Shown: positions 33,701 to 44,950 of the stretch, piece by piece
Position numbering within the stretch: position 1 is the first letter of the stretch
Layout: every line of letters starts with the position of its first letter
Origin: Casuarius casuarius
Taxonomy: Eukaryota > Chordata > Aves > Casuariiformes > Casuariidae
Length of the DNA: 64,000 nucleotides
Assembly (NCBI GenBank): GCA_003342895.1
Contig: PTFA01000042.1
Span: forward strand, 992,001 to 1,056,000
Direction: 5' to 3'
Program-made: the position numbers and the translations under genes
The notes under the pieces: model-generated
What the model saw: the letters and a program-made list of their open reading frames with translations, nothing else
Database searches by the model: none
What the model was told of the DNA's origin: nothing

Positions 33701-36700
33701 AGAGTTAGGGCTAAATAATTATAATCTAGTCGCCTTTTCCATAATGAGCAGTACAACCCAGAAAAGAGCATTTTTAAACTGAGTAGAAGCTGCACGGAAA
33801 CGTGCGGGGGGAGGCAGCACGGTTTTTATGTATAACAATGCTGATTGCAGCACTAAAGAAAGTCAGCTCCTGCCTCACCAGCTGATCCTGCTGTCCTGGG
33901 CTTCTGCAAGGCCAGTTTTGATGATTGTACAGCTTCTTTATTTTGAAGGGATGTGTAGCAGGGCAAAGCCCCATAGTTTTCTGAGGCTTCCATAGTACCA
34001 GTGACATAAGGCCCAAGTGTGAGGACATGGATTTAGATAAAATCAAAATGCATCTGGTCCTCTTTCCAAAACTGAGATTAATTCTAACATTTCCCGTTCC
34101 TGATCTTTGAAAATAGATGGAACTGATGCCTTTAAAACCATGCCTCATCCTTTCCAGCAGCTGTGTTTTTTCCTTTGAGGCAGCAAACCTTTCAGTACTT
34201 GCTGCTCCGTGCTCAGAATATGCAGTTTTGGGAGCTGGTGCAACATCCAAAGGGGGAACAGGGAACTGAAAAGGAGGCTCCCTGTCAAGGAAGACTGCCT
34301 GGAGATGGGCTCTATCCTAGCACATGCAGAGCAGCTGCAGAGCTCATTTAACTCACGTGGAGCTGTGTGTGTCCCTACAGGCTCCTTAGGGCAGGCAGAA
34401 GAGGGTGGGCTTAGCAGCATCTCCTTTGGGAGCATTCAGTACACTCCTATAGCCAAAACTGGACTATGGGGCTGGCAACAGATATTTCAGTGCATCTGAC
34501 CTAGCAAGAAACCACTTGGAAAAGGATGTGGGGGCAATTAATCAGGGTCTGAACCTGCTGTCTTTACTGTACTTCTATGATAACGGTACCATGGTGAAGC
34601 AGAGCCACAGAGTAGGGCTCAATGTCTTGTGCATTACAAGGACAATATATTACCATGCCCCTAGAGCCCCTTCCACAGCAATTCATTTACATATTTCATC
34701 CATGGATGCATCTGGATCTGACCCTCCTGTCCTTTCACAGCAGCTAGGTGAGGAAGTAAACCTTTGGCTGCTCTGGGAGTTCATGTGGAGCCGTGCTGAT
34801 GGCTTTGTGTCAGCACCACCTGCTTAAAAATGCTGGTCTTGCATTCTTGGGGTGCCTCAGGATGTGTTTATTCATCACTGCTGTTTTGCAGAGTGCCTGT
34901 CAGGTTGTGGATTCAGCTGCTCCAAGGCTGCTGAAATGCGGAGAAGATTTGACTGCATAAATCTGTGCAGTGTTATCCATGGTTATCGTCCCTCTTCTGT
35001 GGTTCCGATGTCACACCGACCTGCTGAGGGGGCAGGACCTTCTGTGTGAATTCAGGAAGGAGCTGAGAGTGCTTCAGTATAGTTGGTTCCTAATCTGGCA
35101 AATCCCATGGATGCTCAGAATTTCCTTCTGTTCAGAGCTGTGCTCTCTCTTCCAAATGGAAAAGATGACACATTTGCGTCTGCTCTCCAGAAGCATGCTT
35201 TAAACTACTTACAGCTGATTGCAGTCCCCCAGTTTGCACGTGCTGAGGCACTGGGAAAGGATTCACATGTCTAAGGTATGTGCTAGTCTCAGCTCCAGAA
35301 CATGTTCATGAAAGGCTTTGTAGAGCTGCACTCTGTAGGTCCACTGTACCGCTCATGCCTAGAGCAATAGGTAGAGGGATGAGATGCCTGTGCTCCCGTC
35401 TCTGAGTGAAGAGCTAGGCCAGCAGATGGCCTGGGGCTGTGATTACAGCATGTAACCCTCTTACTGTGGCTCTAAGTGACAAGGAGCAAAATGCTCCTGC
35501 TCCCCTCAGGTTTTCTTCTGGGTTGCGTTCTTGCATTTCAGGTTGTTTGCCTGGACCAGCGAGGATGTGCTGCTCCTCAGGGGCTGTGCACCCAGATGCG
35601 CCTTGGCTGTTGAAAGGCAGTGTTTCACTCCACAAAATTTTGTGTTTCTGTGCTAATATGGCTGCCTGGATTCTCGTCCAAACCTGACTGGGAGCCCTGG
35701 CGTAGAAACCTGAAGCCTGTCTGCACCCATCCCCACAGACATACCTCGAGACCCTGCATACCTGCAGCTCCTGCTGCTTTCTCTGCCTTCTGAGCTGACA
35801 CCCTCCACTGCAAAGCTTCAGATACAGGACAAAGGTTTATGTGGGGTTCAAACCTTTTGTGGCATGGAGAACTGGAGACCTTCTGCATGAATCCAAATTC
35901 AACCTTTCCCCTAACGAATGAACCAGGACTCCCACTACCCCTGTCCGAGACAGAGACCTGACCCATGTGATACAGACTCTTCCACTTCAGAAAATCCCAT
36001 CTAAGCACCTGGTCCATACACTTATCTTTAAGCTGGGAGGGAAAACCTCTTTTTGCCTTCAGCCACTGCATACCAGCATGAGAAAAGCAATTCCTCTTTC
36101 CTAAAAGCCACACAGCACCTGTTGCTTAGTGCTCAGCTGAAATACTAATCCCAAATTGGTGACTTTGCAACAGTCTCCATAGTGATTAATTGTAACTTCA
36201 CAGACAGGGCATTATGACTTGGCAAAGGAAATCAGATGCAGAAGCAGAAGGAGTCCTTGGTTATTTAAAAAAAAAAATGGGGACAGACACATTTCACTCG
36301 CTGCATTCAGTGGATCTGCGCTGTATTACCATTGCTGCATCTCAGTCTGTTCAGGTCTGTGGAGGGTGTTCAGGCAACAGAACACAAGGCTGACACAGTG
36401 ATGGAAAATTCCCTCTGTAACCCAAACGAATGATTTCATGCAAGATGGCACTTCAGCAGTTTTCCCTGCCTACTGCACCTGATCCAAATGCATAAGTGAT
36501 GAGAAGGCACAGGCTGACAGCACAGGAGGATGAAAATCCTCATGGCATCCACTGAAGCATGTGCTGAACCTTCACTCCAGAAAATGAAGATTTGAAATCT
36601 ACCCAAGTCCACTGACTGTTTTGGGAGATTGGGTGTGGATGAACTTCTTACTAGAATGATTTAAGGATGGTCACTTGCTACAGAGGAAAAATGATGTCAT

Positions 36701-37200
36701 AAAACACATATCCTCCACTTTTGTCTTTGCGGATTGCATCTGGGAGAGTCTAGCATCTGACTATTCAGACAAGTGCTCCTCTTTCCAAATCTTCAGTTCC
36801 TCTGAATATTTTCTGTTTCTCAAATCGTAGTTACCAAAAATGCAGCTTTCATGGACAGTGTCATCTTTACAGAGTCCTGTCTCATCTTATTCAGTTACCT
36901 GCAATCCTTTTTGAATGAAAACATCAAATCCCTGGCACACAGGCAGATTAGAAAACGAATTAGTTACCTGTGCGTCCCATTTTAGAAGTATAGGATTATA
37001 TGGCAATTACAGAGGATCTGACTCAGTTGATTTAAAGGGATGCTGACATCTGGGAAATAATTTTTACAAGCATTTTACACTGAACATCCTCACCCCAAAT
37101 CCTTTCAGGCATGTAAATGAAATTTTGAAGTTGGTCTCTGAAACCTATTGCATTTTGTATTTTGTGCTCAGGTGATCAGGAGTGAGAAAGGCAAACTGCT
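27701..37200. other. Gene-poor 3' flank of HUNK, or extended UTR at its start
   Basis: No convincing gene on either strand. Open frames of up to about 160 codons occur (for example on the minus strand at 33774-34250 and 35625-36113), but they have no recognisable similarity, no domain pattern and no splice context. A compact CpG cluster lies at 31215-31290. The segment at 29750-30240 has the look of a conserved non-coding element. Several AATAAA words between 28832 and 30217 could serve a longer HUNK transcript. Confidence 0.6.
29750..30240. promoter_or_regulatory. Candidate conserved non-coding element downstream of HUNK
   Basis: A non-repetitive, AT-rich segment with many potential factor sites: acacgtaattgtc near 29955, ttcaatttaatgtcatcac near 29800, and gaaatatttaatag near 30030. 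The word composition resembles vertebrate conserved elements more than the neighbouring sequence does. It could equally be part of a long HUNK 3' UTR. Inference only. Confidence 0.2.
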
Positions 37201-37340
37201 GACAGCTACAATTGTCATTCTAACTCTTAAGTCGCGGGCAGCACCATGGTGACAGCACTGTTTAAGCCCAGGTACTGACCTGGAAACATGCTATAGCTGT
37301 GTGTGCTCTTCCACCTTGAAGAGAAAAGATAACTGATGCA
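37201..37340 (+). repeat. Diverged direct repeat, copy 1
   Basis: Contains gcaccatggtgacagcactg (37241-37260) and, about 62 bases on, gtgctcttccacctt. The same two blocks occur in the same order and at nearly the same spacing (about 57 bases) at 38070-38140. This suggests two copies of an unidentified dispersed element or an old local duplication. Confidence 0.4.
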
Positions 37341-37423
37341 CTGGAGCTGCTGCTGTGCCTTCAGAGTTTTAAAGATCTATCAACTGTAGAAGGGGTTTTA
37401 GTAACTATTAATGTAACTGTTGG

Positions 37424-37492
37424 GTTACAATCATGTATTCACGCATTTTTACCTTACATCAATATTATTGTACGTGAATACATGACTGTAAC
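37424..37492. repeat. Hairpin with 20-bp near-perfect inverted arms
   Basis: The left arm gttacaatcatgtattcacg (37424-37443) and the right arm cgtgaatacatgactgtaac (37473-37492) are reverse complements at 19 of 20 positions, separated by a 29-base AT-rich spacer. The single difference would be a G-T-type mismatch. The size suits a microRNA-like precursor or a tiny inverted-repeat transposon remnant. No target-site duplication is obvious. Its function is unknown. Confidence 0.75.
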
Positions 37493-38040
37493 TTACAGGT
37501 GAGGATGTGTTACCTGGTTCACGCAGTAGATAAGGCATCTGCAGGAGAGGTCTTCAAGCCATTATCGTGTGGACCAACTTACCAAGTGGCAGTAGGCAGG
37601 CTTGCAACATTTTTGGCCATTTTTTGCCCCTCAGTGTGTATGCCTGTCTTCTCCAGTCATTTCTGCACTGTTGGCCGAGCTCAGCTGCAGTTGGCAGGGA
37701 GGTAGAAGTCTACATGTTTCACGAAAATAGGGAGCGAGGTAGAGGAGGGAGATGTTGCTAGTGCTCCCGCAGAGGAAGGCCTGCAGGTTGCACTCAACTC
37801 GTAACAGCAGCCGGAGCATCTGCTCGAGACATAGGTGCTGTGAGTGCAACTGTGGGAAAGCTTCGATCAAAGCCCGCGCCCTGTCAGAGTCCAGAGACTC
37901 CGTCTGTCAGCCTGACTGGGGGAGACCCTGCTTAATTAGTCCCTCTGCCCACCAAACTACTCTTTTTTTTTTTCATGCAGTGCCCCCCAGCCTCCCTTTT
38001 AAAATGCAACCAGCTACTTTCAACTGGCAATTAAGTTTGT

Positions 38041-38175
38041 CTCCTTGATCCTTCTCAAGTTCCAGGCAAGCACCATGATGACAGCACTACATAGGCTCAT
38101 GCATGGATGGGAGGGATGATAAATATGCACTCTTTCACCTTTCAAAGTAGCTAAATTACTTTCAAGTGCTTTGAC
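38041..38175 (+). repeat. Diverged direct repeat, copy 2
   Basis: Contains gcaccatgatgacagcacta (from 38070) followed by tgcactctttcacctt, collinear with the copy at 37201-37340, about 829 bases upstream. The similarity is patchy, so the duplication is old. Confidence 0.4.
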
Positions 38176-41100
38176 TGCTCTTAGGTACCTAGGGCTTGCC
38201 TGTTCCAGTCTCCTGATCTCTCCAAATCCCTGCCCTCTGCACTACTAAACACCCATATAGCTCTGATTTCCTTTCTCAGGACTTGGAAACTGCATGGAAA
38301 GCAGCGGCCCTTGAAGGGCACTGTCTTGTGAGGCCATCTCTGGAGGCAGTGTATGAGAAAGGAGCAAGGCAGAGCTAATTAATTAAGCTCTGGGTTTTAA
38401 TGGAGAGGGGAAATCAAAGGGTGACTAGTTGCTGGTGGGAAGCTGCGGTGAGCAGTGCTGAGTCAAAGAGCTGGGTTGGTGGGAGACCGGATGAATCAAA
38501 ATGTGGCTCTGGAGGAACCTGATGCCCTGGGTGAATGAGGTGGAGGAAGGAGATGTAGATGCAGGGGAATGCTATTCCTATAACCTTTGAACTCTGCCTT
38601 CCCCAGTCCCCGCTCTGCATTTTTGATGGAGGAGGGTTTAAGCCTTTGGAGTTTTTTTCCTTTTTTTCTTTTTATATTCAAGTTCTTAAAATCCTTGTGC
38701 CCAACTTTCTGTATTTCTCCCTAATCTATATTTATTTGTATAAGCTGTTCCCTGGGGATCAAGTAGCTGTGGGACTGCAAAATCCATCCTCAGCAGGTGT
38801 TTTTTTCTGGTGAGGGGGAGCCATGCTTCTCATCATCACGGAAAGTGATAGAAGATCAAATCTGACTAATGCCTTCTCTGTTGCTCATCAGGCCTATAAC
38901 TCAGATGCATATTCTGATGTTGACCAGCATAGGCTACCAGAGATGCTCATAACTCCTGCATTGAAGGGGCTGAATTTAGCTCATTAAGTTAGGCAGTGAA
39001 GCTTCCTTCTCCAGTCAATGGGGAGAGACAGGCTCCTGCTCTGACTCAGCTGTTGGAGGAGCATGACTGAAGTGATCTGAACTGACCTCTGAAGGAGCCA
39101 ATGTATCTCTGTTGACTGAGGGGGGTGGCTGAGTACATCCATATATATCTTCAGAGAAGTTACAGCTTCTATTAAAAACTGCTTTTTTAGCAATGTTGAG
39201 TCAAGTGCACTCAGGCTCCTATTCAATAGGCCTATTCTGTGACTTTCTTCCCAGTATCAACTGTTGTTGCATAAACAGTCCAAAAATAGCCTGCCTTCTG
39301 AAGAGAAGCTCTTTCAAAGGTGAAGTGCTTGAATAGAGGACAACAGGAAGGGGTGGAGGAAAGAAGTTTTGTTTTTTCCACTTTCTTTATCTTTCAGTAG
39401 TTTTTCTTCTCACTTCTTTGTGAAAGGAGAAAGAGGAGAAGGTTGCCAGCACTTGCGAGGGCTGCTATGAGCAGTGATTTGCAGAGACTGGTGGGAGCCC
39501 ATGTCAGGGAAATAGACCCTGCAGAGATCAAGTGAGGCTGAAAGTGGAGGAGAGTCACCAACTGGCAAGTGGTTAGTTTTAGTGGCAGAGCTGAAACAGT
39601 TACTCCAGTCTTACTGCAGTAAGGGGAAGATACAGGCTGCACAAGGCCTAAAGGTGAGGATGGGGTTAATAAGTCACTGCAGCTCATATGAAAATGGGCA
39701 GGAGGTTGGACTTGTGTGGCAAGAGTGCAAATAAGGATCAAGTGTTATGTCTAAACAGAAGAATAGGAACGGTGTTTCTCAAGAAAAAGATGTCATAGCA
39801 CAGCCTGGATGGGAAACTGAGAAACCAAAAACATCATTTCTTTTCACACAGGAGACCAGATACCTTTAAAAAAGAAACACAGAAAGTACCGTAAAAATGT
39901 AGAAACACTCCAGAAAAGCAATGGTACTGGCAGGGTTTTCTCTGAAAGGGTATCTGAGAATGGATGGACACATCAGCTCCGCGAGCACATGCCTGTGCTC
40001 TTCCTGGTAGGCATTTTCCGTGGCAGAAAGGGTGGGTTTCTCCCACAGTACTAGAGCCCAGAAACATCTGAAACCTACAATCCCTCCCTGTCCCTTCCCA
40101 TAGGAAGTAGGTACATACGCATTGAATGCCAACTATCACGCTGCTTTGCAACAACTGAAGGGAACAGCATGGGGTTTACAGGGCAATAAACCTCCAGCTG
40201 GCACATTATGCTCCTGTGAAGTGTCAGATTGATGACCCTGGGAGAACACTGTTTTATGGGAGTCATTCACAAAGAATGAACCCAAATCTACCGGGAGATC
40301 TCTTGCCCCCAAAGGATAGTGGGATACCAATCCCTGGGGTATCTTGCAGCTACAAGTGGTGTGTCTAAGTGTTTTGGACTACAGGATCATCCTCCCTCAA
40401 ATCAGAGCAATGGGCACTTGGAAAAAAAAAAAAGAGAGGAAAAAGTAGTGAAATAAATAAAAGTATCTTAGCCCTAATCCCCATCTGAATGATATTGGTG
40501 ACGCTTCACTGAACTCAGTGGATGTAAGGTAACTTACAGCTCTCCACAGTAATGAGCCAGCAGATCTGATCTCAGATCCAAATTCTGACCCAGACTCACC
40601 CATTGGAGATTTTGATTTTTTTTTACTGTTGCCTTTAGAAAATAGCATAAAAACTGGGTTAAATAAAGAATAAATATTAGCAACAGCTCTTCTCAGTAAT
40701 GCTTTTTCTGTCCTTGTCTTCTATCCTCTGTTCTTGCCTCCAATCTGCTGCTGATGCTAATCATTTTAGTGGTTAGGTTGGTCTATGTACTACTTGAGGA
40801 TGGAAGGACTGCTCTTATCACATCTCTAAGGCATCACAAGACCTGGCAGGAATCCTGACCTTCAGTGGCTGGTGGTGTTATTTACAATAGGTGTGTTTTT
40901 TTCTGTCCTTAAAATAGTTTCCCAGAATGCCTGTGAAAATGGTTGCTTCCACAGGATTTAAGGAAGTTGCCTGATTACCATTTTTTGATGTTGTTTTCTT
41001 CTGTAATTTGTGCAAACCAGGTACATAACTGTTTAAGCTTACATAAAGTTTATATTTATATTTTAAAGTTCAAGAACTGCTGGGGTGCCTTAGCTAAGAG

Positions 41101-43910
41101 AAGCAAATGTTGATTGTTGTGTCAGTAGATAGTGATACACTCTTATCACTTGCATGCATGGCGGGGCCTGGGGAGAAGTAAAAGGGAGAAATAAAAGGAG
41201 GGAGGGGGAGGAATTTGGGCCATAGCAGCTGTGCTTGTCCGTAGCAGGCAACGTTAAAGGAAGAAGAATGGTCACAGACTGTAAAATTGCTCCAAATGAA
41301 AAGCAGACTGCTAGAAAGCCAAAATTCAAGAAAATGCTTGGACAACCAGAGGAGGGAGAGGAGAGTTACTGCTCTGTTGCTAGGTGATAGATCTGTTATC
41401 ATGCTAATGACAATAAAGGATGATATTGGTACCAATAAAGCATCTTTCATCTGAGAATTACCAAGTGTTCTCCGGACAGCTAAGCAGTATTTTTCCCACT
41501 TTCCAGAGGCTCAGACAGAGATGAATTGATTTGCCAAAGGTCACCCAAAGCAGCACTGATGGATTTCAGAATAAAAAATTGTCCTAATTTAGTTCTATTG
41601 GGCCAATGGCTGTCATAAAACCTCTTTTTGCAGCAATCCCTCCTCCCTCACCTCATCAATCACTCCCATGTCCCTCTCTCCTGAGGGGGCACCCTCCTGT
41701 CTTGTTTGTATTTCTTGTCTTGTTTAGATTACAAGATCTTTTAGGCTAGGAGTGTAGTTTACCAAGGATTGTGAAGGGCAGAGCAAACACGTTTGCTGTT
41801 TTGTGACTGTGTGAACAAGTAAAACATATAGGTCCTAGCAGGTGTGAAATAAAAGATGAAACTGTGTTATGAACCCAACAGTGGCCTGGGGTGGGGTGGG
41901 GTGTGGTCGTGGACTGCTGCACTTTCTCCATCAGCAGGCTGGGGCACATGCCGCCTCGAGGCTGATATGAGCTCTCCTTGCCAATGAATGAGTGGGTATC
42001 TGCCAGTGGTGGGTCAGGGAGGTTGCTGCCTCCCCACGGCTTTCAGGGTGTTGACCTCCCCCAAGCACAGGGTTGCTTTTGCTTGGGTCATAGGAGGAGT
42101 CCTACACATCTCACACATTCCCTTCCTCTTGTGCTTGGGAGGAAAAAGGCTGCGATAGGCCCAGAAGTTTCACATAAGGTAATACTAACTTACTTGCCCT
42201 CAGTTGCTGTCTTATGACAGCAAATTGTGCTAAGCACCCACTTCTCCCAAATACTCTGACCAGGAAACATCCAAGGAGCTCTGCACTGACAACAGTTATA
42301 TGACTTCAGGGTGAAGGGCTTCTAGTTGTTCCCCCACCGTGACTTTTTGCTAGACAGTTACCCCCATCACAGCCTATGAAATACCAACAGACTGTTTTAA
42401 GGATAATGCAAATATTCCTCTAACCACTGAATAACAGCTCTCCCTGACTACTGCAGTCAAGAAGAGACACGGCTTTTCTCAATACTTGGGCTCCTTAGGC
42501 ATGAATCAGTAAGGCATGAGTCAAGCACACTTCTTCTATCATTGTTTCCCTGAAGAGATCGTGAGGGAAACACAAGTGAACCTAAATTCTAGCACTTGTA
42601 AGAAAATAGCATTTCTGATTTCCATTTGAAGAACAGAATTTCCATGATGACAAAGAGTAGGCTCCAACTTCTTGATGAGCTGATGCAGTCTAGCAAGGAC
42701 AGCAAGGCTAGAAACACAGAGGGTATGCCTACATTAGCAATTTTATTCTGAGTCATTGTTCCCTCAGGGGTCTGTGCTATATATATATTCTAGCAAGTGC
42801 TTCCTGTGGTTCTTCTAAAGGTACAAACGAGGCAGCACCTATATTTCTAAGTGTCCTGGGCCCTTAAAGGCGTGAAAATCAGGCTTTTATTTTCTTTCTT
42901 TCCCTTTTTTACATGTGTAAAATTGAGACACTCGTTTATCTCTCACTGTCACCGTGAAAATTCTTCAATACAACAGAGATGCAAATTGTTATATGCAGTA
43001 GGTGCTAAGTGTTTTAATGACTCTTCTCTCTTGTTTTTCCAACCTCTCAGAGTCTTGGCAAGTTTCCTGAGGGTCTTAAGAATTTCAGCACAGGAGGACA
43101 CAGCCCCAAAGCAACTCATGGGCAGGAGCCATACAACAGTTTTTTGGTTTTGTTCAAATTATGCAAAAGACCAAGANAATTTAGTACCTCAAGGCATGTC
43201 TGTAAAATGGATCCTACAGATGCTCTAAATCCTCCTAATTGATGTAAGGCTGCCTCTGACTAGCTAAGAAAGAGACTACACTAGCCCCCAGTCGAGCAAA
43301 ATATTCATGTATTATAGTCACGTATTTAAGGGTAGGTCTATGCTTTACTGGATTGGGACTGTTTTCTCTCTCCATGAAAAAAACTGAAAAAATGGGAACT
43401 TGCATTTTTTTTAGATGAACGCATGCTCTGGCCAGGCAGGTGTATTAGGAGCAGGGTAGGACCAGCTAAGGAAAACCCTGCTGTCAGCCTCATGGCGCTT
43501 ACAGAATAAGTGCTGCTCACAGACTTCATGTTATGCTTGAGCCTGGCTTGCAGGGGAGCCTGAAAGCCCTGCACATCATTAACTTCTTCCAAAAGATGGA
43601 GATACCAGATGGATGGGTAAAGTTAGCTCTGCTCAGGGCATTCTGAAATGTCCCCTGTATTTTTTCTCTCTGTGTGACAGTTAAATTCTGCAGAGAGCAG
43701 CTGCAAACAGATCTGGCCTTTTTGGTGAGCTGTACTGTCTCTTCTCCTAAGCTTCAAGGACTTGCTATCCCCACGGAGGGGCTGCCAGCAACAAGGGTTA
43801 AGAAGGTAGTATTTTAATCAGTGAATCTGGTGAGACGTAGCATCCCCTTTGTATAGTCACTTCTCCTAGAAGCCCTCCTGATTCGACCTTTCGGTTATCT
43901 GGACTGTCAG
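38176..43910. other. Intergenic sequence, no gene recognised
   Basis: No open frame with recognisable similarity on either strand. It contains purine-rich patches (around 38400-38560, 39400-39720 and 41150-41220), a MIR-like relic at 41487-41580, and a relic at about 40473-40530 with ggtgacgcttcactgaactc that resembles the old sauropsid repeat seen elsewhere. One ambiguous base lies at 43177. Confidence 0.65.
41487..41580 (+). repeat. Degenerate MIR/CORE-SINE-like fragment
   Basis: The order of words ttttcccactttccagaggc, tcagacagagatgaattgat, ttgccaaaggtcacccaaag, then cagcactgatggattt follows the well-known MIR-type pattern (ttttacaga.gagg...ctgaggca.agag..taa.tgacttgcccaaggtcaca...). This is an ancient amniote SINE relic and carries no coding capacity. 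Confidence 0.55.
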
Positions 43911-43912
43911 TG

Positions 43913-44950
43913 CAGTCGCCTCCCTCAACCCTAATCCTAGCCCTTCACCTAACCCTAACCCTTTGGACAAGGCACCCAAGCATGATGAAAAATATTCCAC
44001 AGTCAAGGTCTATTTGCAGCCCATACTTCCCTTAGGCAGTCCCTTTCTGACCCAATGCAAACTGCACATCCAGGCTTTCTCCATCACTCAGCCCTAACCC
44101 TAACCCTAATGAGTGGCTTGGGCAAGGACAACAGATGAAGCCCAGAGAAAAAGTGACTTGCAGCCAAGGTCTCCTGGCAGCTCACACTTCCTTTGGGCAG
44201 CCCCTTTCCTGCCCCATTTCAATGGCATCTTCAGGCTATCTCCCTCTCTCAGCCCTAACTCCAGCCCTAGATGTAATGCTCCACAAAGATCAATCTTTGA
44301 ACAAAGCGCCCCAGACATAGCCCATATGAAAAATATCTTGAAGCCAAGCTCTCTCGGTACCAAACACTTCCCTTGGGAAGTCCATTTCCTGAACCATGAC
44401 AACTGTACCTCCAGAATACCTCCTTCTCTCAACTCTAACCCTAACCCTAATCACATATATCGACCAACCTTAGGACAAGGTCACCTAGACATAGCTCCTA
44501 AGAAAAATACCTCACAGCCAAGCTGTCTTAGCAGCACGCACTTCCCTTGTGCATTTCCTTTCCATTTCCATGACAATTGCATCTCTATATCTCCCTCTGT
44601 CAATGTTAACCCTAATGCTAACTGAAGATTGACCTTTGGACCCAAACATTTCTCAAATGAAAATATCTCACAGACAAGCTCTCCTGGCAGCCCACACTTC
44701 CCTTTCCATCTGCATGCCAACTGCACCTCAAGGATTTTTTTTTTTTTAATCTCTCTCAGCCTCTCTAAACCCCAAATCTTATCCTAACTCTAATGCTAAT
44801 TGATGAACTTTGTACAAAACATAGCCTAGATGAAAAATGTCTCACAGCCAAGCTCTCTTTGCAGCCCACTATTCCCTTGGGCTGCTCCCTTCCAGTCTCT
44901 CACTAGCTGTACATCCAGGCTTGCTTTGTCTCTCCAGCTTTACTAAGGGC
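43913..44950. repeat. Degenerate tandem array with embedded telomere-type CCCTAA tracts
   Basis: About six units of 156-180 bases follow one another. The shared landmark (c)acttcc(c) falls at 44025, 44186, 44366, 44540 and 44696, with a diverged form near 44869; the spacings are 161, 180, 174, 156 and about 173. Each unit carries one to three CCCTAA-like hexamers, best preserved at 43950-43964, 44091-44109 and 44436-44450, followed by a ttggacaa-type word, then gaaaaatat.t(c)acagccaag, then the cacttccct landmark, and a ctccctctctca word before the next hexamer tract. The units are clearly related but differ throughout, so the array is old. This is a satellite-like sequence, not simple telomere repeat. 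The identity is unknown. Confidence 0.85.

Noticed and set aside
33774..34250. 158-codon minus-strand frame
   Set aside because: No recognisable similarity to any protein or to CR1 reverse transcriptase, no splice or promoter context.
35625..36113. 162-codon minus-strand frame
   Set aside because: No domain or repeat pattern; consistent with chance in 36 kb of intergenic DNA.
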